From Mycobacterium sp. GA-1199 (lineage in GTDB: Bacteria; Actinomycetota; Actinomycetes; Mycobacteriales; Mycobacteriaceae), in contig NZ_LQIX01000018.1 of NCBI RefSeq assembly GCF_001500045.1, forward strand, positions 1 to 64,000: a stretch of 64,000 bases of DNA, in the 5' to 3' direction. Position numbers and translations under genes: made by a program. Each line of letters starts with the position of its first letter. Within the stretch, counting starts at the first letter, position 1. Under the pieces are notes generated by a model. That model was not told where the DNA came from, ran no database searches, and saw only the letters and a program-made list of their open reading frames with translations. Positions 25,987 to 34,750 of this stretch are shown one piece after another.

Positions 25987-26862
25987 ATGTCGGATAGTTC
26001 GGGGACGACGATGAAGGTGGCGTACGAGGACGTTCAAGCCCACTACGACCTCTCGAACGACTTCTTCGGCCTCTTTCAGGATCCGACGCGGACCTACAGC
26101 TGTGCGTTCTACGAACGTGACGACATGTCCCTCGAGGAGGCGCAGTACGCCAAGATCGACCGGGCGCTGCGCAAGCTCGACCTGCAACCGGGGATGACGC
26201 TGCTCGACGTCGGCTGCGGCTGGGGTTCGGTGATGAAGCGCGCGATCGAGACCTACGACGTGAACGTGGTCGGGCTGACGCTCAGCCGCAACCAGCACGC
26301 GCTCGGTCAGCAGATCCTCGATGCGGTCGCCACGGAACGCTCCCGGCGGGTGCTGCTCAAAGGCTGGGAGGAGTTCGACGAGCCGGTCGACCGCATCGTG
26401 TCCATCGAGGCGTTCGAGGCGTGGCCCAAGACGAAGTACAAGGCGTTCTTCGACACCTGCCACCGCGTCATGCCCGCCGACGGCCGGATGGTGCTGCAGA
26501 CGATCATGGGCCACCCGCTCAAGCGCTGGCCGGAGTTGGGGATCCCGATCGTGATGTCGGACCTGAAGTTCATGCGGTTCATCGCCAAGGAGATCTTCCC
26601 CGGCGGCGCCGTGCCGTGCGACGAGGACGTCTACGAGTTCGCGGGGAACGCCGGCTTCACCGTCGCCGAGTTCGACGACATGACCCCGCACTACGTGCGC
26701 ACGCTGGATACGTGGGCCGAGAAGCTGGAGGCCGCCAAGGATCAGGCGATCGCGGCGACGTCGCAAGAGGTCTACGACCGCTATATGAAGTACCTGCGCG
26801 GCTGCTCGGACTTCTTCTCGCGCAACGTCAGCTACGTCGGACAGTTCACGCTGACCAAATAG
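25987..26862 (+). CDS. Mycolic acid methyltransferase paralogue (UmaA/MmaA-like)
   Basis: A 291-residue second SAM-dependent mycolate enzyme, 82 nt after the first, with GGAGG and AAAGGA before the ATG. The N-terminus (VQAHYDLSNDFFGLFQDPTR) and LLDVGCGWGSVMKRA resemble MmaA3. The active-site region reads SIEAFEAW instead of GAFEHF, as in UmaA, and MVLQTIMG has Gln where cyclopropane synthases have His; MmaA4 also has Gln there. The product may thus differ (methyl branch or hydroxylation rather than cyclopropane). It is probably co-transcribed with its neighbour. Confidence 0.88.
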   Translation: MSDSSGTTMKVAYEDVQAHYDLSNDFFGLFQDPTRTYSCAFYERDDMSLEEAQYAKIDRALRKLDLQPGMTLLDVGCGWGSVMKRAIETYDVNVVGLTLSRNQHALGQQILDAVATERSRRVLLKGWEEFDEPVDRIVSIEAFEAWPKTKYKAFFDTCHRVMPADGRMVLQTIMGHPLKRWPELGIPIVMSDLKFMRFIAKEIFPGGAVPCDEDVYEFAGNAGFTVAEFDDMTPHYVRTLDTWAEKLEAAKDQAIAATSQEVYDRYMKYLRGCSDFFSRNVSYVGQFTLTK

Positions 26863-26865
26863 CCG

Positions 26866-28116
26866 CTAGTAGGCGCCGAAAACCAACGAGACGTTGTAGC
26901 CGCCGAGCCCGAACGAGTTGGTGACCGCGTAGCGGTAGTCGGCCCGGCGCGGGCCCTCGGCGACCACGTCGAGGTCGATCTGCGGGTCGAGGTCCTTGAG
27001 GTTGAGCGTGGGCGGAACGACCCCGTCGCGCAGCGCCTGAACCGTCAACACGGCCTCGATCGCGCCGGCGGACCCCAGAGAATGCCCCAACGCCGCCTTC
27101 GGCGCGTACACCGCGGGCGAGTGGTCGCCGAGCGCCTTGCGGATGGCCCTGGCCTCGGCCAGATCCCCGTGAACGGTCCCGGTGGCGTGTGCGTTGATGT
27201 GGTCGATGTCGGTGGCCGTCAGGCCCGCCAATTCGATCGCCCGGGTGATCGCGTCGCTGGCGCGCTCACCGTCGGGATCGGGCTCGGTGAAGTCATAGGC
27301 GTCCGAGGTCATGGCCGCGCCCATCAGTCGGGCCAGCGGTTTCGCACCGCGCGCCTTGGCGTGCTCCTCGGTTTCGATGATCATCAACGCGCCGCCCTCG
27401 CCGAACACCATGCCGTCGCGGTCCTTGTCGAAAGGTCGGCAAGCGGCTGCGGGGTCGTCGTTGCTGGTCGACAGCAGCCCCTGCAGGCTGAACGCCGCAA
27501 TCGGCACCGCCTCGATATGGGTCTCGACGCCGCCGCAGATCACCATGTCGGCCTCGCCGAGGACGAGGTGTCGCCAGCCCTGGGCGATGGCCGCGGCGCC
27601 CGAGGCGTCGGCCATCACCGGCGAGATGATGCCGGCCTTCGCCTTCCGGTCCAGTCCTACCGCGGCGGCCGCCCCGTTGGGCATGTACATCTGGATGGTC
27701 AGCGGGGACACGGCGCGCAGGCCCTTCTGCCGCCAGAGATCATGCTGGAGCGGGATCTCCTCGGTGCTGCCGAGCGCGAGCCCGACCGACACCGCCAGCC
27801 TCCGGGTGTCGACGTCGGGATTGCCCGCGATCTCCCAAAGCCTGCGGCTCAGCACGGTCGACATCTTCTGCATGTATGACGTCCGGCGCCGTTCGACGCG
27901 GTCCAGGTGCTCGTCGAGATTCTCGAGGATCGCGCCCCCGATACGGACCGGCGAGTCGAACTCGTCGATGAACCACTTGTCGAGCGCCCGGATGCCGCTT
28001 CGGCCCTGCTGGAGCAGCTGCCAAGTCTCTTCGGCGTCGGTGGCCAGCGCTGTCGTCGAGGCGACAGCGGTCACGACGATGTCGGGAAATCCGTCGCCAG
28101 TCCTGAGCGCGGCCAT
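26866..28116 (-). CDS. KasB-type beta-ketoacyl-ACP synthase homologue lacking the nucleophile Cys
   Basis: 416 residues, the exact length of KasA, with KasB-like text throughout (TTALATDAEETW, NAHATGT, LNLKDLDPQIDLDV). The active-site elbow, which in KasB reads SACASGAEA, here reads MADASGAAA, so Asp170 (codon at 27607-27609) replaces the acylated Cys. The two catalytic His (NAHATG and ALGHS) and the Lys (PKAALG) remain. Without the thiol it cannot be a normal condensing enzyme. It may act as a decarboxylase or chain-length partner, like KSQ or CLF proteins. It converges on the mycolate methyltransferases, with 3 nt between the stops. Confidence 0.9.
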   Translation of the reverse strand: MAALRTGDGFPDIVVTAVASTTALATDAEETWQLLQQGRSGIRALDKWFIDEFDSPVRIGGAILENLDEHLDRVERRRTSYMQKMSTVLSRRLWEIAGNPDVDTRRLAVSVGLALGSTEEIPLQHDLWRQKGLRAVSPLTIQMYMPNGAAAAVGLDRKAKAGIISPVMADASGAAAIAQGWRHLVLGEADMVICGGVETHIEAVPIAAFSLQGLLSTSNDDPAAACRPFDKDRDGMVFGEGGALMIIETEEHAKARGAKPLARLMGAAMTSDAYDFTEPDPDGERASDAITRAIELAGLTATDIDHINAHATGTVHGDLAEARAIRKALGDHSPAVYAPKAALGHSLGSAGAIEAVLTVQALRDGVVPPTLNLKDLDPQIDLDVVAEGPRRADYRYAVTNSFGLGGYNVSLVFGAY

Positions 28117-28192
28117 GCCGGATGCTCCTCGTTGGTTCGAATATGTTCGGGTAGTACTGAATATTAGGACCCTCCAAAATGACGGACGACTT

Positions 28193-28579
28193 GTGGCTGA
28201 ACTCAATGTGCTCGGCGAGCCGCTGGAGCCGTGCAGTTCCGACCCGATGACCGGCTTCTACCGGGACGGGTGCTGCTCGACCGGACCCGAGGATCTCGGG
28301 AGCCACACCATCTGCGCGGTGGTGACGGCGGAGTTCCTCGGGCACCAGCGGTCCATCGGCAACGACCTCTCCACACCTCGACCTGAGTACCGCTTCCCCG
28401 GCCTGCGGCCGGGCGACCGCTGGTGCGTCACCGCGGTGAACTGGTTGAAGGCCTATCAGGACGGCTTCGCCGCGCCGGTGGTGCTGGCGTCGACACATGA
28501 GCGCACGCTCGAGGTCATCTCGCTCGAAGCGCTGCGCGAACACGCGGTCGACGTGCCCGACGATCTCGGATCGCTCTAA
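28193..28579 (+). CDS. DUF2237 family protein
   Basis: About 128 residues of the DUF2237 family: NVLGEPLEPCSSDPMTGFYR, then CCSTGPEDLGSHT, IGNDLSTPRPEYRFPGL and GDRWCVTAVNW. The conserved Cys residues suggest a metal or redox site, but no function is established. The start is uncertain; the GTG at 28193 is used because the conserved domain begins five codons later. It is divergent from the KasB paralogue (76 nt between starts). Confidence 0.82.
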   Translation: MAELNVLGEPLEPCSSDPMTGFYRDGCCSTGPEDLGSHTICAVVTAEFLGHQRSIGNDLSTPRPEYRFPGLRPGDRWCVTAVNWLKAYQDGFAAPVVLASTHERTLEVISLEALREHAVDVPDDLGSL

Positions 28580-28615
28580 CCCGGCCGCGGGACCGGTCAA
28601 TGGGACCGGCTCGAT

Positions 28616-30958
28616 TCACGCTCGTCGGTACGGCGCGCGATGCGCGGGGAACTCGACCTTGCCCCGTTGGGTTCGGTTCGGGATCGGCACGTTGACGGGT
28701 TCGTCACCGACCGTCAACGGCTGCCCGTAGTGGGTGAGTTGTACCGGCTCACCCGAGTGGAGTCGATACGTGACCTCTCCAGCGGTCATCTCCACCGACA
28801 GGCAACTGCCGCGCCAGAGGATCGTGAACTTCATTCGATCCAGTGTCGTCGGGAGTGCGGGCGCAAAAGTCAACTCGGTTCCGCGACAACGCATTCCACC
28901 GAACCCGGCCACGCAGACGAGCCATGTCCCGGCGAGCGCTGCGATATGCAAACCGCTGGAGACGTTGCCGTGCAGATTGTGCAGATCGATGAATGCGGTT
29001 TCGACCAGGTAGTCGTAAGCGAGCTGCAGGTAGCCGACCTCTGCAGCTATCACCCCCTGCGCGGAAGCCGACAACGACGAGTCACGGACGGTCAACGCTT
29101 CGTAGTACTCGAAGTTGCGGACCTTCTCTTCCTCGGTGAAGGCGTCACCCCGCAGATACATCGCCAGCGTGAGGTCCGCCTGCTTGACCACCTGAGTGCG
29201 ATACAGCTCGAAGTACGGATAGTGCAGCAGGAGTGGATAGTCGCTGGCAGACGTCGCGGCAAAGTCCCACAGCGCCATCCGGGTGAAGCTCTCCGACTGC
29301 TCGTGCACTCCCAAATCCGGATTGAACGGCACCACCATGTTGGAAGCCGCGACCCGCCATTTGGCCGTTTCTTGGGCACTGACCCCGAGACTGCGGGCGA
29401 CCGCCGGGCACCGCTCACACGCGTTGGCGGCCTCGGTCAGATTGTGCTGCGCCATCAGATTGGTGAATAGGTTGTTATCGACCAGCGCCGTGTATTCGTC
29501 GGGTCCGGTGACGCCGTCGATGCGAAACTGCCCGGTGGAATCATGGTGGCCCAGGCTCACCCACAGGCGGGCGGTCTCGACGAGAAGTTCTACACCGCGA
29601 TCGCTTTCGAATTGCTGATCACCGGTCGCCGCGATGTATTGTGCCGTCGCGTAGGCGATGTCGGCCGTCACGTGGACCGCTGCCGTGCCTGCGGGCCAGT
29701 AGCCGGAACATTCTTCACCGTCGATCGTCCGCCACGGAAACATGGCTCCGCTGTGCGCGAGTTCATGCGCGCGCCGTTGGGCTTTTTCCAGTGTCGAATG
29801 CCGCCAGCGCAGAGCGGCCGCAGCCGCCTCCGGCATGGTGTGGGTCAGCACGGGCAGCACGTAGGTCTCGGTATCCCAGAACGCGTGCCCGCCGTAGCCG
29901 GTACCCGTCAGGCCTTTCGCCGATATGGGTCGACTCTCCCCTCGGGCGCCGGCCTGGAGCACTTGAAACAGCGCGAACCGAATCGCGTGTTGGAGCTCTG
30001 GATCCCCGTCGATCTCGATGTCGGCGTGGGACCAGAACGCGTCGAGATACTCGCGTTGCCGTCTGAGCAGGTTGTCCCATCCGGTCTGCTTCGCGGCCGC
30101 AAGGGCGGCGTCCACCTGCGCGCGCAATGCCGGGGTGGAGCGCCTGCTCGACCATCCATACGCGAGGAACTTCGTCATCCGCAGCAGCTGCCCCTTGGGC
30201 AGGTCGACGGCAACCGTCATTCGCGCGAGGTCTTCTTCGGCTTGAATATCGCACACGCTTCCCGGCAGGTCATCGAGCTGATGATCCATTCCGGCGGCCA
30301 CACGCAATCCCGAGCGCCTGGTGTGATGAACCAGCACTGCCGACTTTCCGTTTGCCGCAGCGAAATTCGCAACCAGTGGCCGCTCCAGTGCGGCTGCCAG
30401 TCGGGGGTCGTCACCAGGGGTGGCGACCTCCTCGTTGGCCAGCAGATCGGATTGCACGACTAGTTCCAACATCGAGTCCAGCGGCTCGACCTCGTAGCGG
30501 ATCGCGGCCACGGCGCGTTGACTGAAGGAGACCAGCCGCTCTGACCTGATCCGTACGCACCGCCCTGTTTGGGAGGCCCATACGGTGTTGCGGCGCAGTG
30601 TGCCCGCGCGCAGATCCAGGCTGTATTCGTGTTCGATCACTCTGCCGTAGCGCATGTCCATCGGCGAATCCTGAACGAACAGCTGAATGATCTTCCCGTC
30701 GGTCACATTCACGATGGTCTGGCCGTCTTCGGGGTACCCGTATCCGCCTTCGGCGTAGGGCAATTCGTGATTCTCGTAGAACCCGTTCAAGTAGGTACCG
30801 GGTGTGCCCAGCGGCTCACCCTCGTCGAGGGTTCCGCGCAACCCGATGTGGCCGTTCGACAACGCGAAGATCGATTCGATGTCGGGCAACGCGTCGAGTT
30901 CAAACCCGGACCACCGCAGTTCCCAGGGAGAAACCTGAAGGTCGGCGGGGGTTGTCAT
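28616..30958 (-). CDS. GH65 family glycoside phosphorylase/hydrolase (Rv3401-like)
   Basis: 780 residues matching the GH65 layout: an N-terminal beta-sandwich with FALSNGHIGLRGTLDEGEP, then a helical (alpha/alpha)6 catalytic domain with GTGYGGHAFWDTETYVLP, the general acid Glu in GVTGPDEYTALVDNN, and NLHGNVSSGLHIAALAG. GH65 enzymes split alpha-glucosides such as trehalose, maltose or kojibiose, usually by phosphorolysis. M. tuberculosis Rv3401 is a close match in length and motifs. The ATG at 30956-30958 has no ribosome site, but a GATAAT-like -10 lies about 10 nt upstream, which fits a leaderless mRNA. There is no signal peptide, so it is cytoplasmic. Confidence 0.9.
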   Translation of the reverse strand: MTTPADLQVSPWELRWSGFELDALPDIESIFALSNGHIGLRGTLDEGEPLGTPGTYLNGFYENHELPYAEGGYGYPEDGQTIVNVTDGKIIQLFVQDSPMDMRYGRVIEHEYSLDLRAGTLRRNTVWASQTGRCVRIRSERLVSFSQRAVAAIRYEVEPLDSMLELVVQSDLLANEEVATPGDDPRLAAALERPLVANFAAANGKSAVLVHHTRRSGLRVAAGMDHQLDDLPGSVCDIQAEEDLARMTVAVDLPKGQLLRMTKFLAYGWSSRRSTPALRAQVDAALAAAKQTGWDNLLRRQREYLDAFWSHADIEIDGDPELQHAIRFALFQVLQAGARGESRPISAKGLTGTGYGGHAFWDTETYVLPVLTHTMPEAAAAALRWRHSTLEKAQRRAHELAHSGAMFPWRTIDGEECSGYWPAGTAAVHVTADIAYATAQYIAATGDQQFESDRGVELLVETARLWVSLGHHDSTGQFRIDGVTGPDEYTALVDNNLFTNLMAQHNLTEAANACERCPAVARSLGVSAQETAKWRVAASNMVVPFNPDLGVHEQSESFTRMALWDFAATSASDYPLLLHYPYFELYRTQVVKQADLTLAMYLRGDAFTEEEKVRNFEYYEALTVRDSSLSASAQGVIAAEVGYLQLAYDYLVETAFIDLHNLHGNVSSGLHIAALAGTWLVCVAGFGGMRCRGTELTFAPALPTTLDRMKFTILWRGSCLSVEMTAGEVTYRLHSGEPVQLTHYGQPLTVGDEPVNVPIPNRTQRGKVEFPAHRAPYRRA

Positions 30959-31180
30959 AGCGCCATTATCGTCATCGCCCGGCCGTCGCATGACCGGTTC
31001 GGGAGTCGATGCAGCTCCGACCGCCCGGCGGCTCGCGAAATTCGCGGCGAGTTGACGTGATCGTCGGGATAATCGACACATCGTGCAGCACGTCGAACCA
31101 ATCGACCCCGACATCACCCAAGCCGGACCCGAGGCGGTAGCCGGTCAGCGCCCCACAACAGGCACGAGCCATACGATCAC

Positions 31181-32551
31181 ATGTCCGACGCCGCACTGAG
31201 CCTGGTGATCGTCGGCATCGCCGTCGCATTGTTCATCTGGAACCGGCTTCCGGTCGAGGTGGTCGCGATCGGTGTCGCGTTGACTCTGTACTTCACCGGA
31301 CTGATCGACACGAGAACGCTCTTCAGTGGGTTCGGTGACGCGGTGATCGTGTTCATCGCATCACTGTTTGTGGTCAGCGAGGGTCTGGAGGCGTCCGGGG
31401 TCACGGCCTGGGGCAGCGGGACTCTGGCCCGGTTGGCGGGACGGGTTTACGCGCGGTTGGTGACCACCGTGCTGGCGCTGGGCGCGGTGGTCAGCGCAAT
31501 CATCACCGTCAACGGGGCGGCTGCGGCGCTGGTACCGGTTACTACCGCGGTGGTGCGCCGCGCCCGGATTCCACCGTCAAAGGCGTTGATCCCGTTGGCA
31601 TTCGGCTGTAGTGCGGGAGTCGCCGCGTTCGCCGAAGACGCCGGCTGCTCGATCGAGCGCGTGGTGACCCAGCCGGACGCCGACTTGTTGGGCCGCGACA
31701 GCGGTCTCGCGGAGCTGGTGATCCCGCCTCGATCAAATTGGTTGGGTGTTAAGGCTTTTCCCGGAATGTCCGTTGCCGGAGTCACCGTTTTGTCGGTGCA
31801 TCGAATGTACGCCGACCTCGGCGCACGTGTCGTCGAGTTTTCCCAAGGTGACCCCATCCTGGTGCGTGGCCAATGGTCCGCGATCGACCGGTTGACCGCC
31901 TCCGGCATGCTGGTCGTCGATTCCACCGAGGACGTGCGGCGCCAGACCGTCGCGCTCGACCGACCATCGCCGCGAGCGCTTGTTGTGCTCGCGGCGATGG
32001 TCGGTTTGCTCGTGACCGGTATCGTGCCGCCGGCGGTGGCGGCCTTGCTGGCTGCACTGGCGATGGTGGCGTTGCGCGTGGTGCGAACGGACCTGGTATA
32101 CCGTGCGATCCCCTGGCAGACGATCATCCTCATCGGCGCGCTCATCCCGCTGTCTACAGCGGTCCAGACCAGCGGGGCCGCAGAGCAGCTCGCCACGCCG
32201 ATTGTCGATGCGGTCGGAAACCACTGCCCATACCTCCTATTGAGCCTGCTGTTCGTGCTCACCGCGCTGCTCGGCCAGTTCATCTCGAATGTCGCCACGG
32301 TGCTGGTCGTGATACCGATCGCGGTGGCGGCTGCGGTCGACAGCGGCGTCTCGGTGCAGGCAACGCTGATTTTGGTGGCGCTCGCGGGCGCGGCATCGTT
32401 GCTCACTCCGATTGCGACACCGGCGAATATGATCGTCATGCATCCGGGCGGTTGTCGTTTCAGCGACTACTGGCGGCTCGGCATTGTCACGATGGTGGCG
32501 TGGTTTACAGTCGCGATGGTGGTGATCCCGTTGTGGTGGCCACTTGGCTGA
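31181..32551 (+). CDS. SLC13-like permease, apparently shortened, with one RCK_C/TrkA-C-like domain
   Basis: 456 residues. The N-terminal third (LPVEVVAIGVALTLYFTGLID, LFSGFGDAVIVFIASLFVVSEGLE) and C-terminal half (LIGALIPLSTAVQTSGAAEQLA, ATPANMIVMHPGGCRFSDYWRLG) are typical of divalent-anion/Na+ symporters. Between them is a TrkA-C-like stretch (LAELVIPPRSNWLGVKAF, residues about 175-245). Homologues of this architecture usually have about 590 residues. Here PLAFGCSAG runs abruptly into AEDAGCSIERVV, as if the helices after it and the first RCK_C copy were lost. The frame is intact; transport function is uncertain. Confidence 0.75.
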   Translation: MSDAALSLVIVGIAVALFIWNRLPVEVVAIGVALTLYFTGLIDTRTLFSGFGDAVIVFIASLFVVSEGLEASGVTAWGSGTLARLAGRVYARLVTTVLALGAVVSAIITVNGAAAALVPVTTAVVRRARIPPSKALIPLAFGCSAGVAAFAEDAGCSIERVVTQPDADLLGRDSGLAELVIPPRSNWLGVKAFPGMSVAGVTVLSVHRMYADLGARVVEFSQGDPILVRGQWSAIDRLTASGMLVVDSTEDVRRQTVALDRPSPRALVVLAAMVGLLVTGIVPPAVAALLAALAMVALRVVRTDLVYRAIPWQTIILIGALIPLSTAVQTSGAAEQLATPIVDAVGNHCPYLLLSLLFVLTALLGQFISNVATVLVVIPIAVAAAVDSGVSVQATLILVALAGAASLLTPIATPANMIVMHPGGCRFSDYWRLGIVTMVAWFTVAMVVIPLWWPLG

Positions 32552-32603
32552 CGAATCTGTCCGAACCCTCGCGCGCGGCGCGGCATCGTCGAACTATGGA
32601 GCT

Positions 32604-33566
32604 ATGACTGAGTCACTGAGAGGACGATCCAACAAGGTCAGCATCGTCGGTATGGGCAGCGTCGGTACCGCGATCGCCTATGCCTGCCTGATTCGCGGAT
32701 CTGCGGGATCTCTGGCCCTCTATGACGTCGACGCCAAGAAGCTCCGCGCCGAGGTACTCGATCTGAATCACGGCAGCCAATTCGTTCCGCACTGCCCGAT
32801 CAGCGGTTCCGACGACGTCGGCGTCACCGCTGGTTCCAAGGTCGTCATCGTCACGGCCGGTGCCAAACAGCATGAGGGCCAGAGCCGACTGGACCTCGCG
32901 ACCAGCAATGTAGCGATGGCCCAGGCGTTGACCCCGCAATTGCTCGAGCACTCGCCCGACGCGATCATCGTCTTGGTCACCAACCCGGTCGACGTCGTCA
33001 CCTATGCGGCGGTTCGTTCGGTCGACATCCCCGCCGGACGGGTCTTCGGATCCGGGACCGTGTTGGATTCCAGCAGGTTTCGCTATCTCATTGCCGAGCG
33101 CGCCGATCTGGCCATCGCCAATGTGCACGGATACATCGTCGGCGAACACGGCGACTCGCAGATCTCGTTGTGGTCGACCGTGTCGATCGGCGGAGTGCCT
33201 GCCTCGCATTTCCGCATCGGCGGCGCGGTGGTGTTCGACGAAGCCACGCGCAACCAGATCTCGGCGGACGTCGTCAACGCCGCCTACGAGATCATCGCCG
33301 GAAAGGGCGCGACCAGCCTGGCCATCGGGTTGTCGACCGCGCGAATCGTCGAGGCGATCCTGGGTGACCAGCACCGCGTGCTGCCGGTGTCGACCGTGCA
33401 GAACGGCGTCTACGGGATCAGCGATGTGTGCCTGTCACTGCCGACGGTCGTGACCGCCGCTGGCGCCGGTCAGGTACTCGAGCTGTCCCTCTCCGAGCCC
33501 GAACTCACGGGCCTGCAAACGTCCGCGGCAACCCTGAAGCAGGCGCAGTCGTCGTTGGGCCTGTAG
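32604..33566 (+). CDS. ldh: L-lactate dehydrogenase
   Basis: A 320-residue NAD-dependent LDH interconverting pyruvate and L-lactate. It has the Rossmann motif GMGSVGTAIAYACL, the substrate Arg in SRLDLATSN, TNPVDVVTYAA, GSGTVLDSSRFRY and the catalytic His in VGEHGDSQISLWS. GQSRL marks LDH rather than malate dehydrogenase. The ATG at 32604 is used with GGAG 4 nt upstream. It begins 52 nt after the permease gene on the same strand, so they may share a transcript. Confidence 0.92.
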   Translation: MTESLRGRSNKVSIVGMGSVGTAIAYACLIRGSAGSLALYDVDAKKLRAEVLDLNHGSQFVPHCPISGSDDVGVTAGSKVVIVTAGAKQHEGQSRLDLATSNVAMAQALTPQLLEHSPDAIIVLVTNPVDVVTYAAVRSVDIPAGRVFGSGTVLDSSRFRYLIAERADLAIANVHGYIVGEHGDSQISLWSTVSIGGVPASHFRIGGAVVFDEATRNQISADVVNAAYEIIAGKGATSLAIGLSTARIVEAILGDQHRVLPVSTVQNGVYGISDVCLSLPTVVTAAGAGQVLELSLSEPELTGLQTSAATLKQAQSSLGL

Positions 33567-33577
33567 TCACATCGGAA

Positions 33578-34750
33578 GTGGAGGCGAGGATCGACAACCG
33601 ACGAAGCGGTCTGCCCGATCTCGACGCGCTGGTCGACGCGACACCCGCCAGCCGCGATCGAGTCGTCGACTTCTTACGGGCGGCGAGCATCTGCGTCGTC
33701 GTGCTGTGGCATTGGTCGCTTTCGATCACCCACTGGGACGGCGACTATGCGCTCGTCATGCCCAATCCGATCGGCTACGTACCGGGCAAATGGATGGCGA
33801 CGTGGGTGCTGCAGGTGATGCCCGTGTTCTTCTTCGTCGGCGGCTACGCCAACCTCGCGGGTTGGGAGGCGGTCACCCGGGCGGGCGGCGGTGCGGCGAA
33901 GTTCCTCGGGGCGCGGATGCGACGGCTGGTGACACCACTCGTACCGTTCCTGGCGGTCTGGCTGGTCTTCGATCTCATCGTGCAGGCCACAGGTCGGCGC
34001 GGTGTACTCGAGTGGGGCATCGTCGTGTTCGTCCCCCTGTGGTTCATCGGCGTCTACGCCGGGGTCGTCGCCGCCGTACCGCTGACGGCCCGCCTGCATC
34101 AGGCTTGGGGCTGGCGGGTATTGGCGGTCCTGGCCGCGCTGGTCCTCGGTTGCGATTTCCTGCGGCTCGGCCTGGACTGGGGCGGGCCGGCCCCGGGGCT
34201 GGTCGGTTCGGCCTGCGTGTGGCTGTTCTGCCACCAGCTCGGCTACTTCTGGCGCGACGGAACGCTGATTGCCGGCGGCCGCCGAGTCGCGGCCGCGGTG
34301 GCCGCTGCGGGTTTCACCGGACTGGTCGTCCTGACCACGTTCGGGCCCTACTCGCGGTCGATGGTCGCCGTGCAGGGCGAGGACACCAGCAACATGTTCC
34401 CGACAACGGCGCCGATCGCGGCGCTCGCCACCTTCCAGCTCGGGCTGGTGATGCTCGGCCGGCCTCGGCTCAACGCCTGGCTGCAGCGCCGCGGACCCTG
34501 GCGGGCGGTGGTGGCGGCCAACGGCGTGACCATGCCCGTGTTCACCTGGCACATGACCGCGCTCGTGGTGTTCTTGTGGCTATATGAGCGAGCCGGATTC
34601 GTATTGCCGAGCGAGCCGACTGCGGCGTGGTGGCTCACCCGACCCGTGTGGATCGTGGGCCCGGCCCTGGTGCTCGCCGTGATCTTGGCCGTGCTTGCTG
34701 GGAGTCGACTCACCGTCCGCCGGTGGTTCTTTCGCGATCGGCAGGCGTAA
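33578..34750 (+). CDS. Acyltransferase family 3 membrane protein
   Basis: About 390 residues, 10 or so helices, of the acyltransferase-3 (OafA/NolL) type. VVDFLRAASICVVVLWHW holds the conserved Arg/His of helix 1, VMPVFFFVGGYAN is the second motif and FTWHMTALVVF is in the C-terminal part. These enzymes O-acylate sugars or lipids at the membrane. The start is uncertain; the GTG at 33578 lies 11 nt after ldh, and longer forms would overlap it. The last 41 nt overlap the opposite-strand acyltransferase gene. Confidence 0.8.
   Translation: MEARIDNRRSGLPDLDALVDATPASRDRVVDFLRAASICVVVLWHWSLSITHWDGDYALVMPNPIGYVPGKWMATWVLQVMPVFFFVGGYANLAGWEAVTRAGGGAAKFLGARMRRLVTPLVPFLAVWLVFDLIVQATGRRGVLEWGIVVFVPLWFIGVYAGVVAAVPLTARLHQAWGWRVLAVLAALVLGCDFLRLGLDWGGPAPGLVGSACVWLFCHQLGYFWRDGTLIAGGRRVAAAVAAAGFTGLVVLTTFGPYSRSMVAVQGEDTSNMFPTTAPIAALATFQLGLVMLGRPRLNAWLQRRGPWRAVVAANGVTMPVFTWHMTALVVFLWLYERAGFVLPSEPTAAWWLTRPVWIVGPALVLAVILAVLAGSRLTVRRWFFRDRQA

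Noticed and set aside
27311..28192. A 422-residue plus-strand protein ending in DUF2237
   Set aside because: Its N-terminal 290 residues are the complement of the KasB paralogue and look non-protein-like; only the last ~128 residues are a known family.
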